DNA of 64,000 nt from a bacterium (GTDB lineage: Bacteria; Zhuqueibacterota; Zhuqueibacteria; Oleimicrobiales; Geothermoviventaceae): contig JAPWUV010000003.1 of assembly GCA_028275345.1 (NCBI GenBank), positions 186,001 to 250,000 of the forward strand, written 5' to 3'. The notes under the pieces were generated by a model. The model was not told the origin of the DNA, did not search any database, and saw nothing but the letters and a program-made list of their open reading frames with translations. The position numbers and the translations under genes were made by a program. Shown piece by piece: positions 17,301 to 24,837 of the stretch; position 1 is the first letter of the stretch; each line of letters opens with the position of its first letter.

Positions 17301-19362
17301 GGTCACCTGGCGGCTTCGGGCTCCGGACCGTCCCCGCGATCCGGACATCTTGACGGTGTATTTTGAGAGTCGGCCGAACGACGAAAACACCGACGGTCCC
17401 GCAAATCTGGCGCATTGGAGCCAGGATTTGACCGTCTCCACTGTACCAGGCGGGTACGTGCGGCTTGATTCTCTCTTCATCGCCTCACCCGAGGGCGCAA
17501 GGGACGGGGTTGTGTCGTCTGGGCAGACCTTCGTGGTGACGGCTGTGTTGACTGCGGAGGGCGTAGCGGGTGATGTGGAAGCCTACATCTGGTTCAGCTC
17601 CAGGGAGTACTTCACTGCCAGCACCCTTTCCAAGGTTTTGGCCGGGCGGGGGGTCAGTGCATCGTGGCAGGTGGTAGCTCCCGACCGAACGAGCCCCTCC
17701 CCGGATACGGTGTGGGTCTCGCTCGTCGCACGCGACGCAAACAACGACACCCTCACCCTACGCGACGTTTCCGAGCCGCTCGTCGTGCAGACTGTGGAGA
17801 GGGCGCGCCTGATCTTGAGGCCGTCCATTGAAGCGCCTGCAGGGGCGGCGGACGGGGTGTTGTCCACGGGCCAACGTTTTGTAGTAAAGGCGAGGATCGA
17901 GAATCGGGGCACGGCAGGTCTTGTGGGGAGCGACAGCTTCCGGGTGCGCATCTCCATGCCGGTCGCCGCTGGGTACAAACTTGCCCCGGGGGAAACCGAG
18001 GTGAAGGCGAGCCGCAACCCGGAACTGAGCTGGGAGCTCGAAGCGCCGACGAAACCCACCTTGGCCACCCACAACATCGAGTTCCAGTTGGAGGATCGTC
18101 CGCGCGATGAGAATTCCTACCAGAAGGCGGAGGTGCTGCGGGACCGGGACGTGGTCTCCGTCACGACGGTGCAACGGGCCCGGTTGCAGTTGGCCGCGGC
18201 AATCACCCAGCCGCCGGCAGCCCAGAGTGGCAGCGTATGGACGGGCCAGACATTCACCGTCACAGCATGGCTCGAAAACCTCGGCGACGCAGGCTGGATC
18301 GTCGACGACAGCCTGAAGATGAAGCTTTCGGCCCCTCCGGGTTTCATCTTCCTTGAAGATTCCGTGGCCGGAAGTCGGGACGGCAGGGTCGTCTGGCATC
18401 TCCAGGCTCCCAAGGAAAGGGGCAAGCAGTACACGCTTCTGGCAAGCCTGTTGGACGTGCCCTTGGACGAGAATTCGGGCGAGGCGGCCGAGGTGGTGCG
18501 GAGTCAGATCCCGCTGACGGTTTCGGTTCAAGCCAAGATGGTGATCTTCACCGCGCAGTCCGTGCAGAAGAGCAATACCGTGGCCTCGGGGCAGACGGGT
18601 GTGGCGCTGTTGCGATTCCGATTGGAGAATCGGGGAGAAAGCGGGGGCGACCCTGTCCTCGTGCGCAAGCTTCGGGTCCGTTTCACGGACCGTCACGGGA
18701 AGGAGATCGCGCCGTCCGCGGTAGCGAGCCAGGTTTGGGTTTCCCTGGCGGGGGCTCCGGGGCAGGCAATCGCACGGAGCGAAACGCTCGGCAATGGCAA
18801 CCCGGTGTCGGTCGTGTTCCGAGACGGGAGGGGTGATACCCTCGTGGGCGGCGTCGTGCGCGATTACGTGCTGAACATAGATCTTCTGCCGGAAAGCCAG
18901 GTGGAGGATTTCCGGGTCCAGATTGCGAGCGTGGCGGATCTGGACGTGGTGGACGCGGAATCCGGGACACCTGTGGTGATCGGCGACCGGAATGGCAACC
19001 CGATCCCCACCCTCAACCTCGTCTCCGATTTCAGCGTGGTGGTGACCCCGGATCTCAAGAAGAGCTTCGGCTGCTACCCGAATCCCTTCGGCTACGGCAC
19101 GCGAAAATACGTGACGATCGTCTACTACCTCCGGCAGACGACCAGTGTCGACATCCGCATTTACAGCTTGGCCGGTGAGCTTGTGTGGAGCAGGCATTTT
19201 GATGCTTCGGATCCCCGGGCCCGGGAGGGCATGCACGACGGCGACGTGACCTGGGACGGCCGAAACGGCGAAGGGATGGCCGTATTGAACGGTGTCTACG
19301 TGGTGCAGATCGTCACGGGCACGGGGGAATCCGCCATGACCAAAGTGGCGGTGGTCCGATGA
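8362..19362 (+). CDS. giant exported repeat protein with C-terminal sorting-type domain
   Basis: The 3666-residue product begins with a signal peptide (about 1-30) and an N-terminal domain (about 31-157) shared with the preceding small protein. Seven alternating Ig-like domains follow (about 158-890), marked by YDAYGNxKTDYxG and AVDAYGNA motifs. About 20 CARDB-like beta domains then extend to about residue 3555, each opening with a pattern like ITxxxxxxxxVxxGQT and followed by VxNxGxS. The last about 105 residues (SFGCYPNPFGYG, IRIYSLAGELV, DGRNGEGMAVLNGVYVVQI) match the FlgD-like/type IX sorting-domain style. This implies an extended, surface-displayed or released protein, possibly an adhesin or structural fibre. 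ATG 8362 has CCAGGAG nine bases upstream; the in-frame GTG at 8353 touches that site and is less likely. The PorV-like gene follows at 19419. Confidence 0.85.
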   Translation: MRRWPVWRIVPLMSVLLAVQAARGRAADLDGVRVAAVDSGAGQLSIYSIRFVIPPGDSLPADGIIRVVFPQGFDLSFVLAAMGTDDLNGGLTVAVSGDTIDLKRDRTGTALASGSTVGVRIANVRNATAVGSYSIIVRILTADSTIVGSGSDDLSVVPGPLHHFTLSGFPSTATAGQALAGTITVRAYDAYGNLKTDYAGTVRWSSSDSHPQVSLPDPSSFDGGTGIKTFSGSEFKLCTAGAQTFTVSDLSASISATSSPILVTAAQISSFSLLAPSGATAGQTFPLAVTGAMDAYGNPASGTVQVTLTTPGTSPNGTPPQLADIAVSNGSGSAPQLLVRAGSATLRGQVGSSGPAQMVSLEVRPGALASFGLAGTPSSAVAGQGFSGSVVVTAYDAFGNTKTDYVGSVYFQSTDTRAQLPYTSSSRYTFTQQDMGVHSFLGSGFVLKTSGVHTITVTDGAISQTSGPISVAPGAIASFSLSAGSIQTAGVAFPLQVTNAVDAYGNAASGVVQVTLTTPGTSPNGTPPQLADIAVSNGSGSAPQLLVRAGSATLRGQVGSSGPAQMVSLEVRPGALASFGLAGTPSSAVAGQGFSGSVVVTAYDAFGNTKTDYVGSVYFQSTDTRAQLPYTSSSRYTFTQQDMGVHSFLGSGFVLKTSGVHTITVTDGAISQTSGPISVAPGAIASFSLSAGSIQTAGVAFPLQVTNAVDAYGNAWSGLVTISAASGGGNSPNGTAPTLQNISVVNGTGSADQLLVNAVPTVLQGQAGTVQVLSGTIQVGPGAFGSLVMSGVPSAAVAGVAFPSSITITVLDRFGNRKTDYTGSVYFFCDTDPTATLPHTSSNPYSFVSSDAGQHSFSGSGFVLRTPGTHRLGVREVATGYELLSAPISVTGLELVSVSTGVNRVSQGQSGIEVSLTVRKLGSQAVTDLQAALRFIQAGQDVSSDYVVTRVDTHSVIRASDEGSYMLRFRVTVKPAAHVGAVVLSGSVSGKVGGNAVGDETPGTTATWTVYKPASVSISLVNVDKDTVSQGASGVRATLTVTNGDPNTSPAVLDEVDLLFYGAGGDQTSDFVRTPDGTNPTQITGGSSANLGLSIAVSQVARTGPVRVYGKVRYHDLYSGQSGTVTSAGYDNVYIRESPALRILSIAVTQPRVSRGQTRPWEVRVKVQNATGSAQTIDFGPTATYIRFRKAGQDLTSEYKIIAPTSLGGGEAILNPGVIDSLIYTVTKTGTTSGEITIFSRVATVGGAIYTDSELSGKFGAVTVQTEPSLTIQRLVPSQTSVTAGQNTPWTVRAIVTNQGQADFQLNLDSTRIQFSTGSDFQVQKPAGWSRSQSLVLAGGSTDSLVFTVKQTGQLPGACTISGLLKGVDINSLAFVEKSTDLTNQAQVQVQSPAVLRITKVIASDTFLTRGTSTNWTVRLRVENGGESNVTVDLDSTAVLFIRSGTVQTDYTVQRPSSFVNSGSTLLRGGSQDELVYVVTKTGTGLGSVTVKGSLRAIENNSGRIIRIAQSDSLDRIVVQTPANVIAISRSLIPTQVNRGSNARFSVRVHNGGGSTVTLNPLQTLIRFMDGARTFQATLDSQLVRTIPPGDTTLTFLSQPVPANMTVGTYRPEVVLAGTENRNPYSKTLQLTDTVRVNEAAALAIESIRTSQPSVTAGQTRAWRIVMLLTNNGGSALRLDSTRLHFYRLSQNVDAHLSYGRPSSFAGSGTPQLGGGKTDSLIFTVNQVSASIPTGNIRIQGAVYVTDVNDTNRHLAQSTDGNSGYVVVQSPAVLEITRVRPRQTSVTMGQTEDWAVSVWLQNKGESAVQVDSSALNTYLLFGLGTGWQLKPASRLSNGTWILSGGKTDSLVFVVDQTEASAKGSCTVDARIRAVEVNSGREIIATSGPTARGSVVVESPAQVRIDTVLVSLTTAPNAPRLDTDQPYLLRVRVVNLGEDEADSVVVGIRSKEGFSSLPGTLYVGTVAGNSGVWAEAQAKTGSVPDTSETVTVAVRKAIARNTRSPAFISPALQPGDTTYVLRVERPAQLAIDSVWTDRDTVLAKQTSPYWHVYVAVRDAGRGPVRLANPSASDLQFRIGTQLQAGYVVVPPSLTEGERTLDPAAGDTSLVLTYEIRQTGATGGLVWIEASVAGTDLNYPGRQPSPAAKGVGRVYVASLAAVQITRTEPVARRLDGQGRALVNTSQGFAIQVDVANKGGEDLLNVSVSVQPEGGSTVEGAKTIDTLRVGETRRLEFAVTASAQENLTGERFLAHLSSPGRGRESGLSAEMLPPSDDVAVAVIQTPASLRLRWVRNASPNTPYVNSGQTFPVDAMIENLGTEGVDSVRVSLTGDPDSLLAQPVYTVALPRALAGHDSTTVRFSVSAGSGTGVVSLRGEVVKAIGENSGAAAEVVAALSDTSHAILQRPAALAEHAVWAEPDTVIAESRQEWRIYAIVADTGEASLTLTPSSSDVRFIVGGQDETANYTVVPPTRLEHRTDLTLAGGEIDTLVYRVTETGPRGGPGTIRVQVRGYDRNLGAQTGQLAAVATGSFFVQTNAVVRIRRTEVLAPHLSLQGWGIVNTGQPFRIRVTVEERQGREGVDSVRVRLISQNGGSSIPDPVLTIPYIGPSGSGAVEFDVVASASENLVGELFQAEIVAATAHESRIPAFIEPPADPMNARAMVRVEKPARLALSMATADNILTAGEVFPIEILVRNLGTSLADTGGRVEIFPPEGYEIEVGEGEFTAESVVLPFQVDEVVRVRMRAPDVASVADTILAAIVSVPLDLNSFEPCLVQVDLARVVVSTLLPFMRISRAEIVSPPGARDGILSTGQDFFLRTDVVCSPDLNSRRIALRVPSGRGYVVVGDTSRVFTADSATVYWYLKAPGSADLDWQSITVFAEGIDGTGTRQEAVDTIWVQAVPRAILSLQVSIVAPPGATDGVLTQGQPFLLQAKIVNGGQAAAVGRGRLRLDLGNTGVDLDEAEADSLVRTFEMAPNVQTQTVTWRLRAPDRPRDPDILTVYFESRPNDENTDGPANLAHWSQDLTVSTVPGGYVRLDSLFIASPEGARDGVVSSGQTFVVTAVLTAEGVAGDVEAYIWFSSREYFTASTLSKVLAGRGVSASWQVVAPDRTSPSPDTVWVSLVARDANNDTLTLRDVSEPLVVQTVERARLILRPSIEAPAGAADGVLSTGQRFVVKARIENRGTAGLVGSDSFRVRISMPVAAGYKLAPGETEVKASRNPELSWELEAPTKPTLATHNIEFQLEDRPRDENSYQKAEVLRDRDVVSVTTVQRARLQLAAAITQPPAAQSGSVWTGQTFTVTAWLENLGDAGWIVDDSLKMKLSAPPGFIFLEDSVAGSRDGRVVWHLQAPKERGKQYTLLASLLDVPLDENSGEAAEVVRSQIPLTVSVQAKMVIFTAQSVQKSNTVASGQTGVALLRFRLENRGESGGDPVLVRKLRVRFTDRHGKEIAPSAVASQVWVSLAGAPGQAIARSETLGNGNPVSVVFRDGRGDTLVGGVVRDYVLNIDLLPESQVEDFRVQIASVADLDVVDAESGTPVVIGDRNGNPIPTLNLVSDFSVVVTPDLKKSFGCYPNPFGYGTRKYVTIVYYLRQTTSVDIRIYSLAGELVWSRHFDASDPRAREGMHDGDVTWDGRNGEGMAVLNGVYVVQIVTGTGESAMTKVAVVR
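9271..10505 (+). repeat. perfect tandem duplication, two 611-bp copies with a 624-bp period
   Basis: Bases 9271-9881 and 9895-10505 read as identical by eye over 611 positions, separated by 13 differing bases. The period is 208 codons, exactly two Ig-like domains, so the frame is kept. The unit begins in the second half of one domain, spans a whole neighbour and ends in the first third of the next. Synonymous sites are also unchanged, so the duplication is recent or kept uniform by recombination. Confidence 0.95.
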
Positions 19363-19418
19363 GGGGTAAGCCGGCATGCGGACGTCGCAGCTCTGACCCG
19401 GGCATTGAGGAGGTCGGC

Positions 19419-21305
19419 ATGAGCCACGGCCGATGGCAAATGTTCGCTGTACTCCTCCTAACCTTTGGGATGGCCCAGCTCGCTCAGCCCCAATCGGGTG
19501 GAATCCAAAGTGTGTTCACCCTGGGAGCGGGAGCTAGGCCGCTGGGGATGGGCGGGGCCTTCGTGGCTTTGCCCGACGACCCCACGGCGATCATGTGGAA
19601 CCCTGGTGCGTTGGACCTCATCGAGCGGAAGTCCGTTTCGGTTTTCTACGCGAATCTTCTAGCCGATAGTTACTATGGGTTTGTGGGCTACGTCCATCCC
19701 ACGCTGTCGGTCGGGACCTTCGCGATCGGTTGGGCTCGGATTGGTACGGCTGGGCTTGAGCTACGGGACGAGCATAACGTCGCCCAAGGGACCTTCGACG
19801 TCAGCCAGGATGAGTTCGTCTTCTGCTATTCGAAACAGCTCCGCTTCTCGCTGACGGCCGGGGTATCGTTCAAGTTTCACCGGGAGTCGATCTGGAACTT
19901 CACGGATTCCGGGGTAGGGGCCGACGCGGGGCTGGTATGGAGGCCCAATCTGCCCGGGGATGTTCTTCAGGGGCTGTCTCTCGGTGTGTCGATGATGAAT
20001 GCAATCGCACCCTCCACGCGGCTGGTGGAGCAGCCGAACTACATCCCGCACGACATCCGGGCGGGGATCGCCATCCCCGTCGGACTTGGCGCGCTCGGAA
20101 GCCGGGCCCGGCTGTACTTCGATCTCGAACAGGGTGACCAGGCTCCGACCCGCTTCCACTTCGGGACGGAGTATGTCTACGGAGAACGGGTCGCGCTCCG
20201 CTTCGGCGTGAACGATGGGCAATGGAGCTTCGGGGCCGGCTGGAGCCAGCAGGGCTTCCGGCTTGACTACTCGTACGGGCGCTTCTTTCCGCATGAACTG
20301 ACCCCGAGCCATCGCTTCTCCCTCACCGTGGAGATTGGCAAGACGAGGGAGGAAATCGTCCAGGAGATCCGCGAGCGAGAGGCGCGCGAGCGCGAGGAGC
20401 TGGTACAGCGCCAGCTCGAGATGGAGAAACGTCAGCAGATCGACCGCAGCTTGCGGGAGGGCCGAAGGTTGCTCGAGCAGGGGGATTACTTTGCGGCCTA
20501 CCGCGAGTTCCAGCGGGTGTTGGTCCTGGACCCGGAGAACCTCGAGGCGCAATCCCTCTTCACCCAGGCTCAGCAGAGGATCGATGAGGCGCTGAGCAAG
20601 GAGGCGGAGGAGCAAGCGCGCAAGGACTTGGAGAGCCAGCTCCGCCAGGAGCAGGAGAGATTCGCGCGCGAGCATTACAACAAGGGGCTGGCTTTCCTTG
20701 AGACGGGCGATTACTTGGAGGCACTCCGCGAATTCAACATGATCCTCGAGCGCCAGCCGGACAACGATTTGGCCAAGCAGATGGTGCAGCAGGTCCACAA
20801 GGAGATCGACAAGATGATCGAACAGCTGGCGGTCGAGGCGCAGCGACTCGTGCAGGCCAACAACAAGCGCGAGGCGGTAGCAAGACTACGCGAAGCTCAG
20901 CGCTTGGCGGTGGACCGCCCCGAGATCGTGAAGCTGCTTCAGGGCAAGATCAGCGCCATTGAGGCGCAATTGGACTTCGGTAGCAGCTTCGAACAGGGGA
21001 TCCGCTACTACGCGGAGAAGGATTACCAAGCCGCGATGAAGGCCTTCGAGAGGGCGCTCGCTCTCCAGCCGGACAATGCTGAGGTCCGTCGCTGGTATGA
21101 GGACGCGAAGTCCCGCGCCTTCGCAAAGGACGAGCCCCTGACCAATGAGGTTCGCGCGAAGTACCTCCAGGGGCTGGACTATTTCACCAACGGGGAGTAT
21201 GAGAAGGCCCTTCAGGTTTGGGAAGAGTGCCGAAGGCTCCAGCCCTACAACAAGCGCATCCTGGACGCCATCGACCAGGCGCGAGAGCTCTTGAGGAAGA
21301 AATAG
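19419..21305 (+). CDS. PorV/UPF0164-type outer-membrane barrel fused to TPR repeats
   Basis: This 628-residue protein has a signal peptide (MFAVLLLTFGMAQLAQPQS). A UPF0164/PorV-like barrel covers about 25-305, with the family opening GAGARPLGMGGAFVALPDD and MWNPGALD. A charged coiled segment (about 307-345, EEIVQEIREREAREREEL) leads into at least four TPR-like units (about 345-628; for example REGRRLLEQGDYFAAYREF, GIRYYAEKDYQAAMKAFERA and GLDYFTNGEYEKALQVW). PorV binds type IX substrates and carries them to surface attachment machinery. Here the added TPRs should lie in the periplasm and could contact the giant protein or the sensor that follows. ATG 19419 follows AGGAGG and opens the signal peptide; the overlapping in-frame ATG at 19359 is less likely. 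The next gene starts 13 bases after the stop. Confidence 0.8.
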   Translation: MSHGRWQMFAVLLLTFGMAQLAQPQSGGIQSVFTLGAGARPLGMGGAFVALPDDPTAIMWNPGALDLIERKSVSVFYANLLADSYYGFVGYVHPTLSVGTFAIGWARIGTAGLELRDEHNVAQGTFDVSQDEFVFCYSKQLRFSLTAGVSFKFHRESIWNFTDSGVGADAGLVWRPNLPGDVLQGLSLGVSMMNAIAPSTRLVEQPNYIPHDIRAGIAIPVGLGALGSRARLYFDLEQGDQAPTRFHFGTEYVYGERVALRFGVNDGQWSFGAGWSQQGFRLDYSYGRFFPHELTPSHRFSLTVEIGKTREEIVQEIREREAREREELVQRQLEMEKRQQIDRSLREGRRLLEQGDYFAAYREFQRVLVLDPENLEAQSLFTQAQQRIDEALSKEAEEQARKDLESQLRQEQERFAREHYNKGLAFLETGDYLEALREFNMILERQPDNDLAKQMVQQVHKEIDKMIEQLAVEAQRLVQANNKREAVARLREAQRLAVDRPEIVKLLQGKISAIEAQLDFGSSFEQGIRYYAEKDYQAAMKAFERALALQPDNAEVRRWYEDAKSRAFAKDEPLTNEVRAKYLQGLDYFTNGEYEKALQVWEECRRLQPYNKRILDAIDQARELLRKK

Positions 21306-21318
21306 GTCCGCGATTGCA

Positions 21319-24300
21319 ATGAAGAGACCGGAATGGCAACAGCTTCGGGTACCGGCTCACGCGGACTACCTGCGTGAGATCCGGGAGTTTGTGGTCCGGG
21401 CAGCCCGGAAGTCACGCTGCACTCCGCGGATGGCCAACGCGTTGCGCTACGCGGTGGAGGAGGCGGTCAGCAACGTCATCAAGCACGCCTACCGTCAGTC
21501 GAGGGGATCTGTCACGATTCGGGTCCGCGGGCTGCGGGATCGTGTTGAGGTGAGCATCATCGACCAAGGCCGCTACTTCGATCCGCGGCGGGTTCGTTTG
21601 CCGGACCTCCGGGAGTATGTGGATCAAGGCAAGCGGGGCGGACTTGGCATTTTCATCATCCGCAAGCTTGTCGATCAAATCGACTACCAGAAGACGCCCG
21701 AGGGCAATGAGCTTCGTCTGATCAAGTTTCGGGAGCGACAGGGCCGGCGTTTCCTGTCTGTCCCGGCGATGCCCGTAGGGCTGAAAGTCCGCTACTCCCT
21801 GGTTGCCTGCGCCGTGATGACGGTGATCGTGGCTGCGCTCTACTCCGCGCAGTTCTTCAGGCTGGATGACCAAGTGATCAGTCAGCATGTGGGTCGCGGC
21901 AGGGATATCTGTATTCCTGTGGCGAACAGCGTCGCTGCGGCCATCGCGGAGGCCACCAGCCCAACGGAGATGCAGCTGTTTGCAGGACGTGCCCTGAAAA
22001 GCTCCCTCAAGGGGAACGAACAGCTCGTGCTCAAAGCCTTCGTCGTGGATCCGAACGGGCTGATCCTTTTCAGCACCCGGCTTTTCGAAATCGAAGAGCA
22101 ATTCGAGCTGCCAGCGACCCACGTGCGGGTGAACGAGTGGGCCACGTACTACCGCCTGCCGGATGGAACGGAGGTGTTCGATATCTCCGCCCCGGTGGTT
22201 ATCCGGGATGGCGAGCCCCCGATTGGCACGGCTCACATCTGGGTCCGCAAGGAGATGGCCAACCGCGAGATTCGGGCTGCTCGTCTGGCTCGCCTGCGGA
22301 ATGCGGCGGTAACCCTCGTGATCTCCTATGCTGGGGTGTTTTTCCTGGTGTACTTGGTCACTACCCCTCTGCGGAAGCTCGCCTACTGGGTCAGGGAAAG
22401 CGGTCGCGGTGTGCCGCCGCCTGCCGAAGAGCTGGCGATGGACGAAGGGTCGGAGGTGGCGGAGATCGCCAAGGCCTTCACCACAATGACGCACAGGCTG
22501 AAGGAATCCGAGAAGACCTTGGCGGAGAAGCAGGAGCTGGACCGGGACATTGAGCTCGCGCGGGACATTCAACGGGCTCTGCTCCCTTCGGAGGCTCCGA
22601 AGCTGGAAGGCTACGAGATCAGCGCGCTATACGAGGCGGCCAAGGTCGTCGGCGGGGACTACTACGATTTCCTCGAAGTGGACAAGGACGTGTACGGCAT
22701 CGTCGTGGCCGACGTCTCGGGCAAGGGGGTGCCCGGCTCCCTTGTCATGACCATGATCCGCACGGCCCTGCGTACGGAAGCCAGAGGGGTTCTGGACGCC
22801 GCAGAAGTTCTGCGGCGAGTGAACGACGCCGTGATCCGCGACATGAAGAAGGGCATGTTTGTGACCATCTTCTACGCCATCTTGGACACGCGGCGTCGCC
22901 GTCTGAACTACGCTAGCGCCGGCCACAATCCCATGATCGTCTACCGAGGGCGCACGCGGAAGACGTACTACCTCAATCCCCGTGGCTTCCCCATCGGCCT
23001 GGACCTGCCCGACCCCGACGCCTTCGCCAAATCGATCGAATCCGACACGATCCGCCTTGTCGAGGACGACATCGTCATCCTGTACACCGACGGGATCACC
23101 GAGGCGATGAATCCCCGCAGGGAATTGTTCGGGGAGGAACGCCTGCTCCAGGTGGTACGGGAGTATGCCCATTTGCCGGCGCAGGCCTTCGTCGAGAAAC
23201 TACGCGATGAGCTCCACTCCTTCACGGAAGGAGAACCGCAGAGTGACGACGTGACCGTGGTCGTCATCAAGGAGAAGCTGACGCCGGAAAAGGTCGAATT
23301 CAATCGGGCAAAGGAGGCTCATCGGTTGGTTCTCGCGGGGAAGAGCATCCGCGAGGCCTGCGAGCTGGCCGGGATCACCACCCATGCCTACTACACGCGG
23401 TACAAGAAGCTCTTCGATACGAAGGGGCTGGAGTCCTTCGAGCGGGAGGACGAGGAGATCTCCATCGAAGCGAAGCATTTGAGCATCGAAGAGAAGGTCA
23501 AGATCTACGACGTGATCCTGCGCCATCCCGAGTACGGGGCGAAGCGCATCAGTGAGGAGCTCAATACGGAGCGGTACGGCTTCACCCAAATCAGCGAGAG
23601 CAAGATCTACGAGGAGCTGGTTCGGAGTCGACTGAACACCCGACAGATGCGGGAGGCGTTTGCGGCCCGGAACGCCCACAAGAATCGGCCGAAGCCGCCG
23701 GGTGCCCCGCTGCTCACACTTGACGGGCAGCCGGTAATCCCGGGCTTTGTCCCGGAGGAGGCGCTGGAATTGGGGGAAACGGCCGAACTCGCGCTGAAGG
23801 GAGAGGAAGGGGCGAGCGAGCTTGGCGTCGGGGAGGAACTCCCGGGGCAAACGGAGTCGGCGGCCGAGGACCGCAGCCCCACCGACTTGGCGGAGGAGTT
23901 CCTGGAGACCTTCCTGTCGGCGGAGGAGGAATCGGAGGAGCTTTCCGGGGAGGAGGTTTCGGAAGAAGCCGAAGCGGACACGCCGGGTCCATCCTCGGCG
24001 GAAGGGCTGCCGCTGGCTGCCTCGTTGGATGAACTGCTCCTCGCCTCGGAAGGCGAGCTCGAGGAGGAGGTAGCCCCGGAGGAACCGATCGCCACGGAGG
24101 CTGGAGAGGCGGAGGACATTACCGCGCTCATCTCGCGCGAACTGGAGAAGGAGCTGGGGGTGGAGGAGCCCGCCGAAGAGGTGGCGCAGGACTTCGCGGA
24201 CCTCGATGTGCTGGCGGGGATTGAGGACGTCCTCCGGGGCCAGTTGGACGAGGAGTCGGAGGATGGACGCAGGTCGGGCGAGACAGCTCCCGAGCCGGTG

Positions 24301-24837
24301 AGTTTCGTGGACCTGGTACGTTCGATCGAAGAGGAGCTGGACTACGTTGCCCCTCTGCCTCCTTCTCCCCCTGTTCGCCAGAAGAGCAGAGCGAATGCCG
24401 AGGTGGGGAGAGACGACGGTCTCTCGCCTTCGAAGGCGCAGGACAGCGACCGGCTTGCGGAGCGGCGCCGGCACCTTGCACGGGGACTCCGGTTCTACCG
24501 AGGCAAGGAATATGAGAAGGCGATCCGGGAATTTCGGAAGGTGATTGAGGAGTTCCCCGGCTACAAAGAAGCTTGGTACATCCTCGGGAATGCGCTGTAC
24601 CGGGCGGGCCGCTACGATGAGGCGGTGCAGGCCTACCAGCGGGTGAAAGAACTGGATCCTCTGGACACCGACGCCTACGAAAACATGGGGGTGATCTTTG
24701 CCAATCGTGGCCAGTATGCCCAGGCGATTGAAGAGTGGCAGAGCATCCTGAGGATCGACCCATCGCGGCGGGATATCTTTCACAACATTCAGAAGGCAAA
24801 GCGGCTCATGGCGCGCGGGGGAGGAGCTTCCCCTTGA
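21319..24837 (+). CDS. membrane RsbW-type kinase fused to SpoIIE/RsbU-type phosphatase, with HTH-like and TPR regions
   Basis: In 1172 residues I see, in order: an RsbW-like GHKL kinase (about 10-140) with N-box EEAVSNVIKHAY, DQGRYFDP and GGLGIFIIRKLVD; a membrane helix (about 155-178); an extracytoplasmic sensor (about 180-320); a second helix (about 325-350); a HAMP-like linker; a PP2C phosphatase (about 420-654) with VVGGDYYDF, VADVSGKGVPGS, YASAGHNP, YTDGITEA and QSDDVTVVVI; a helix-turn-helix-like stretch (about 670-700, SIREACELAGITTHAYYTRY); a domain around ELNTERYG (about 727-785); an acidic linker; and TPRs (about 1049-1165). In partner switching, RsbW-type kinases phosphorylate a STAS protein and bind a sigma factor, while PP2C enzymes reverse the phosphorylation. 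Here both activities sit in one chain. The start ATG lacks a strong ribosome site and may be coupled to the preceding gene. Confidence 0.85.
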   Translation: MKRPEWQQLRVPAHADYLREIREFVVRAARKSRCTPRMANALRYAVEEAVSNVIKHAYRQSRGSVTIRVRGLRDRVEVSIIDQGRYFDPRRVRLPDLREYVDQGKRGGLGIFIIRKLVDQIDYQKTPEGNELRLIKFRERQGRRFLSVPAMPVGLKVRYSLVACAVMTVIVAALYSAQFFRLDDQVISQHVGRGRDICIPVANSVAAAIAEATSPTEMQLFAGRALKSSLKGNEQLVLKAFVVDPNGLILFSTRLFEIEEQFELPATHVRVNEWATYYRLPDGTEVFDISAPVVIRDGEPPIGTAHIWVRKEMANREIRAARLARLRNAAVTLVISYAGVFFLVYLVTTPLRKLAYWVRESGRGVPPPAEELAMDEGSEVAEIAKAFTTMTHRLKESEKTLAEKQELDRDIELARDIQRALLPSEAPKLEGYEISALYEAAKVVGGDYYDFLEVDKDVYGIVVADVSGKGVPGSLVMTMIRTALRTEARGVLDAAEVLRRVNDAVIRDMKKGMFVTIFYAILDTRRRRLNYASAGHNPMIVYRGRTRKTYYLNPRGFPIGLDLPDPDAFAKSIESDTIRLVEDDIVILYTDGITEAMNPRRELFGEERLLQVVREYAHLPAQAFVEKLRDELHSFTEGEPQSDDVTVVVIKEKLTPEKVEFNRAKEAHRLVLAGKSIREACELAGITTHAYYTRYKKLFDTKGLESFEREDEEISIEAKHLSIEEKVKIYDVILRHPEYGAKRISEELNTERYGFTQISESKIYEELVRSRLNTRQMREAFAARNAHKNRPKPPGAPLLTLDGQPVIPGFVPEEALELGETAELALKGEEGASELGVGEELPGQTESAAEDRSPTDLAEEFLETFLSAEEESEELSGEEVSEEAEADTPGPSSAEGLPLAASLDELLLASEGELEEEVAPEEPIATEAGEAEDITALISRELEKELGVEEPAEEVAQDFADLDVLAGIEDVLRGQLDEESEDGRRSGETAPEPVSFVDLVRSIEEELDYVAPLPPSPPVRQKSRANAEVGRDDGLSPSKAQDSDRLAERRRHLARGLRFYRGKEYEKAIREFRKVIEEFPGYKEAWYILGNALYRAGRYDEAVQAYQRVKELDPLDTDAYENMGVIFANRGQYAQAIEEWQSILRIDPSRRDIFHNIQKAKRLMARGGGASP

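Noticed and set aside
14221-19377. Long minus-strand frames (457 and 539 residues) inside the giant gene
   Set aside because: They mirror the codon structure of the plus-strand gene and carry no protein motifs.
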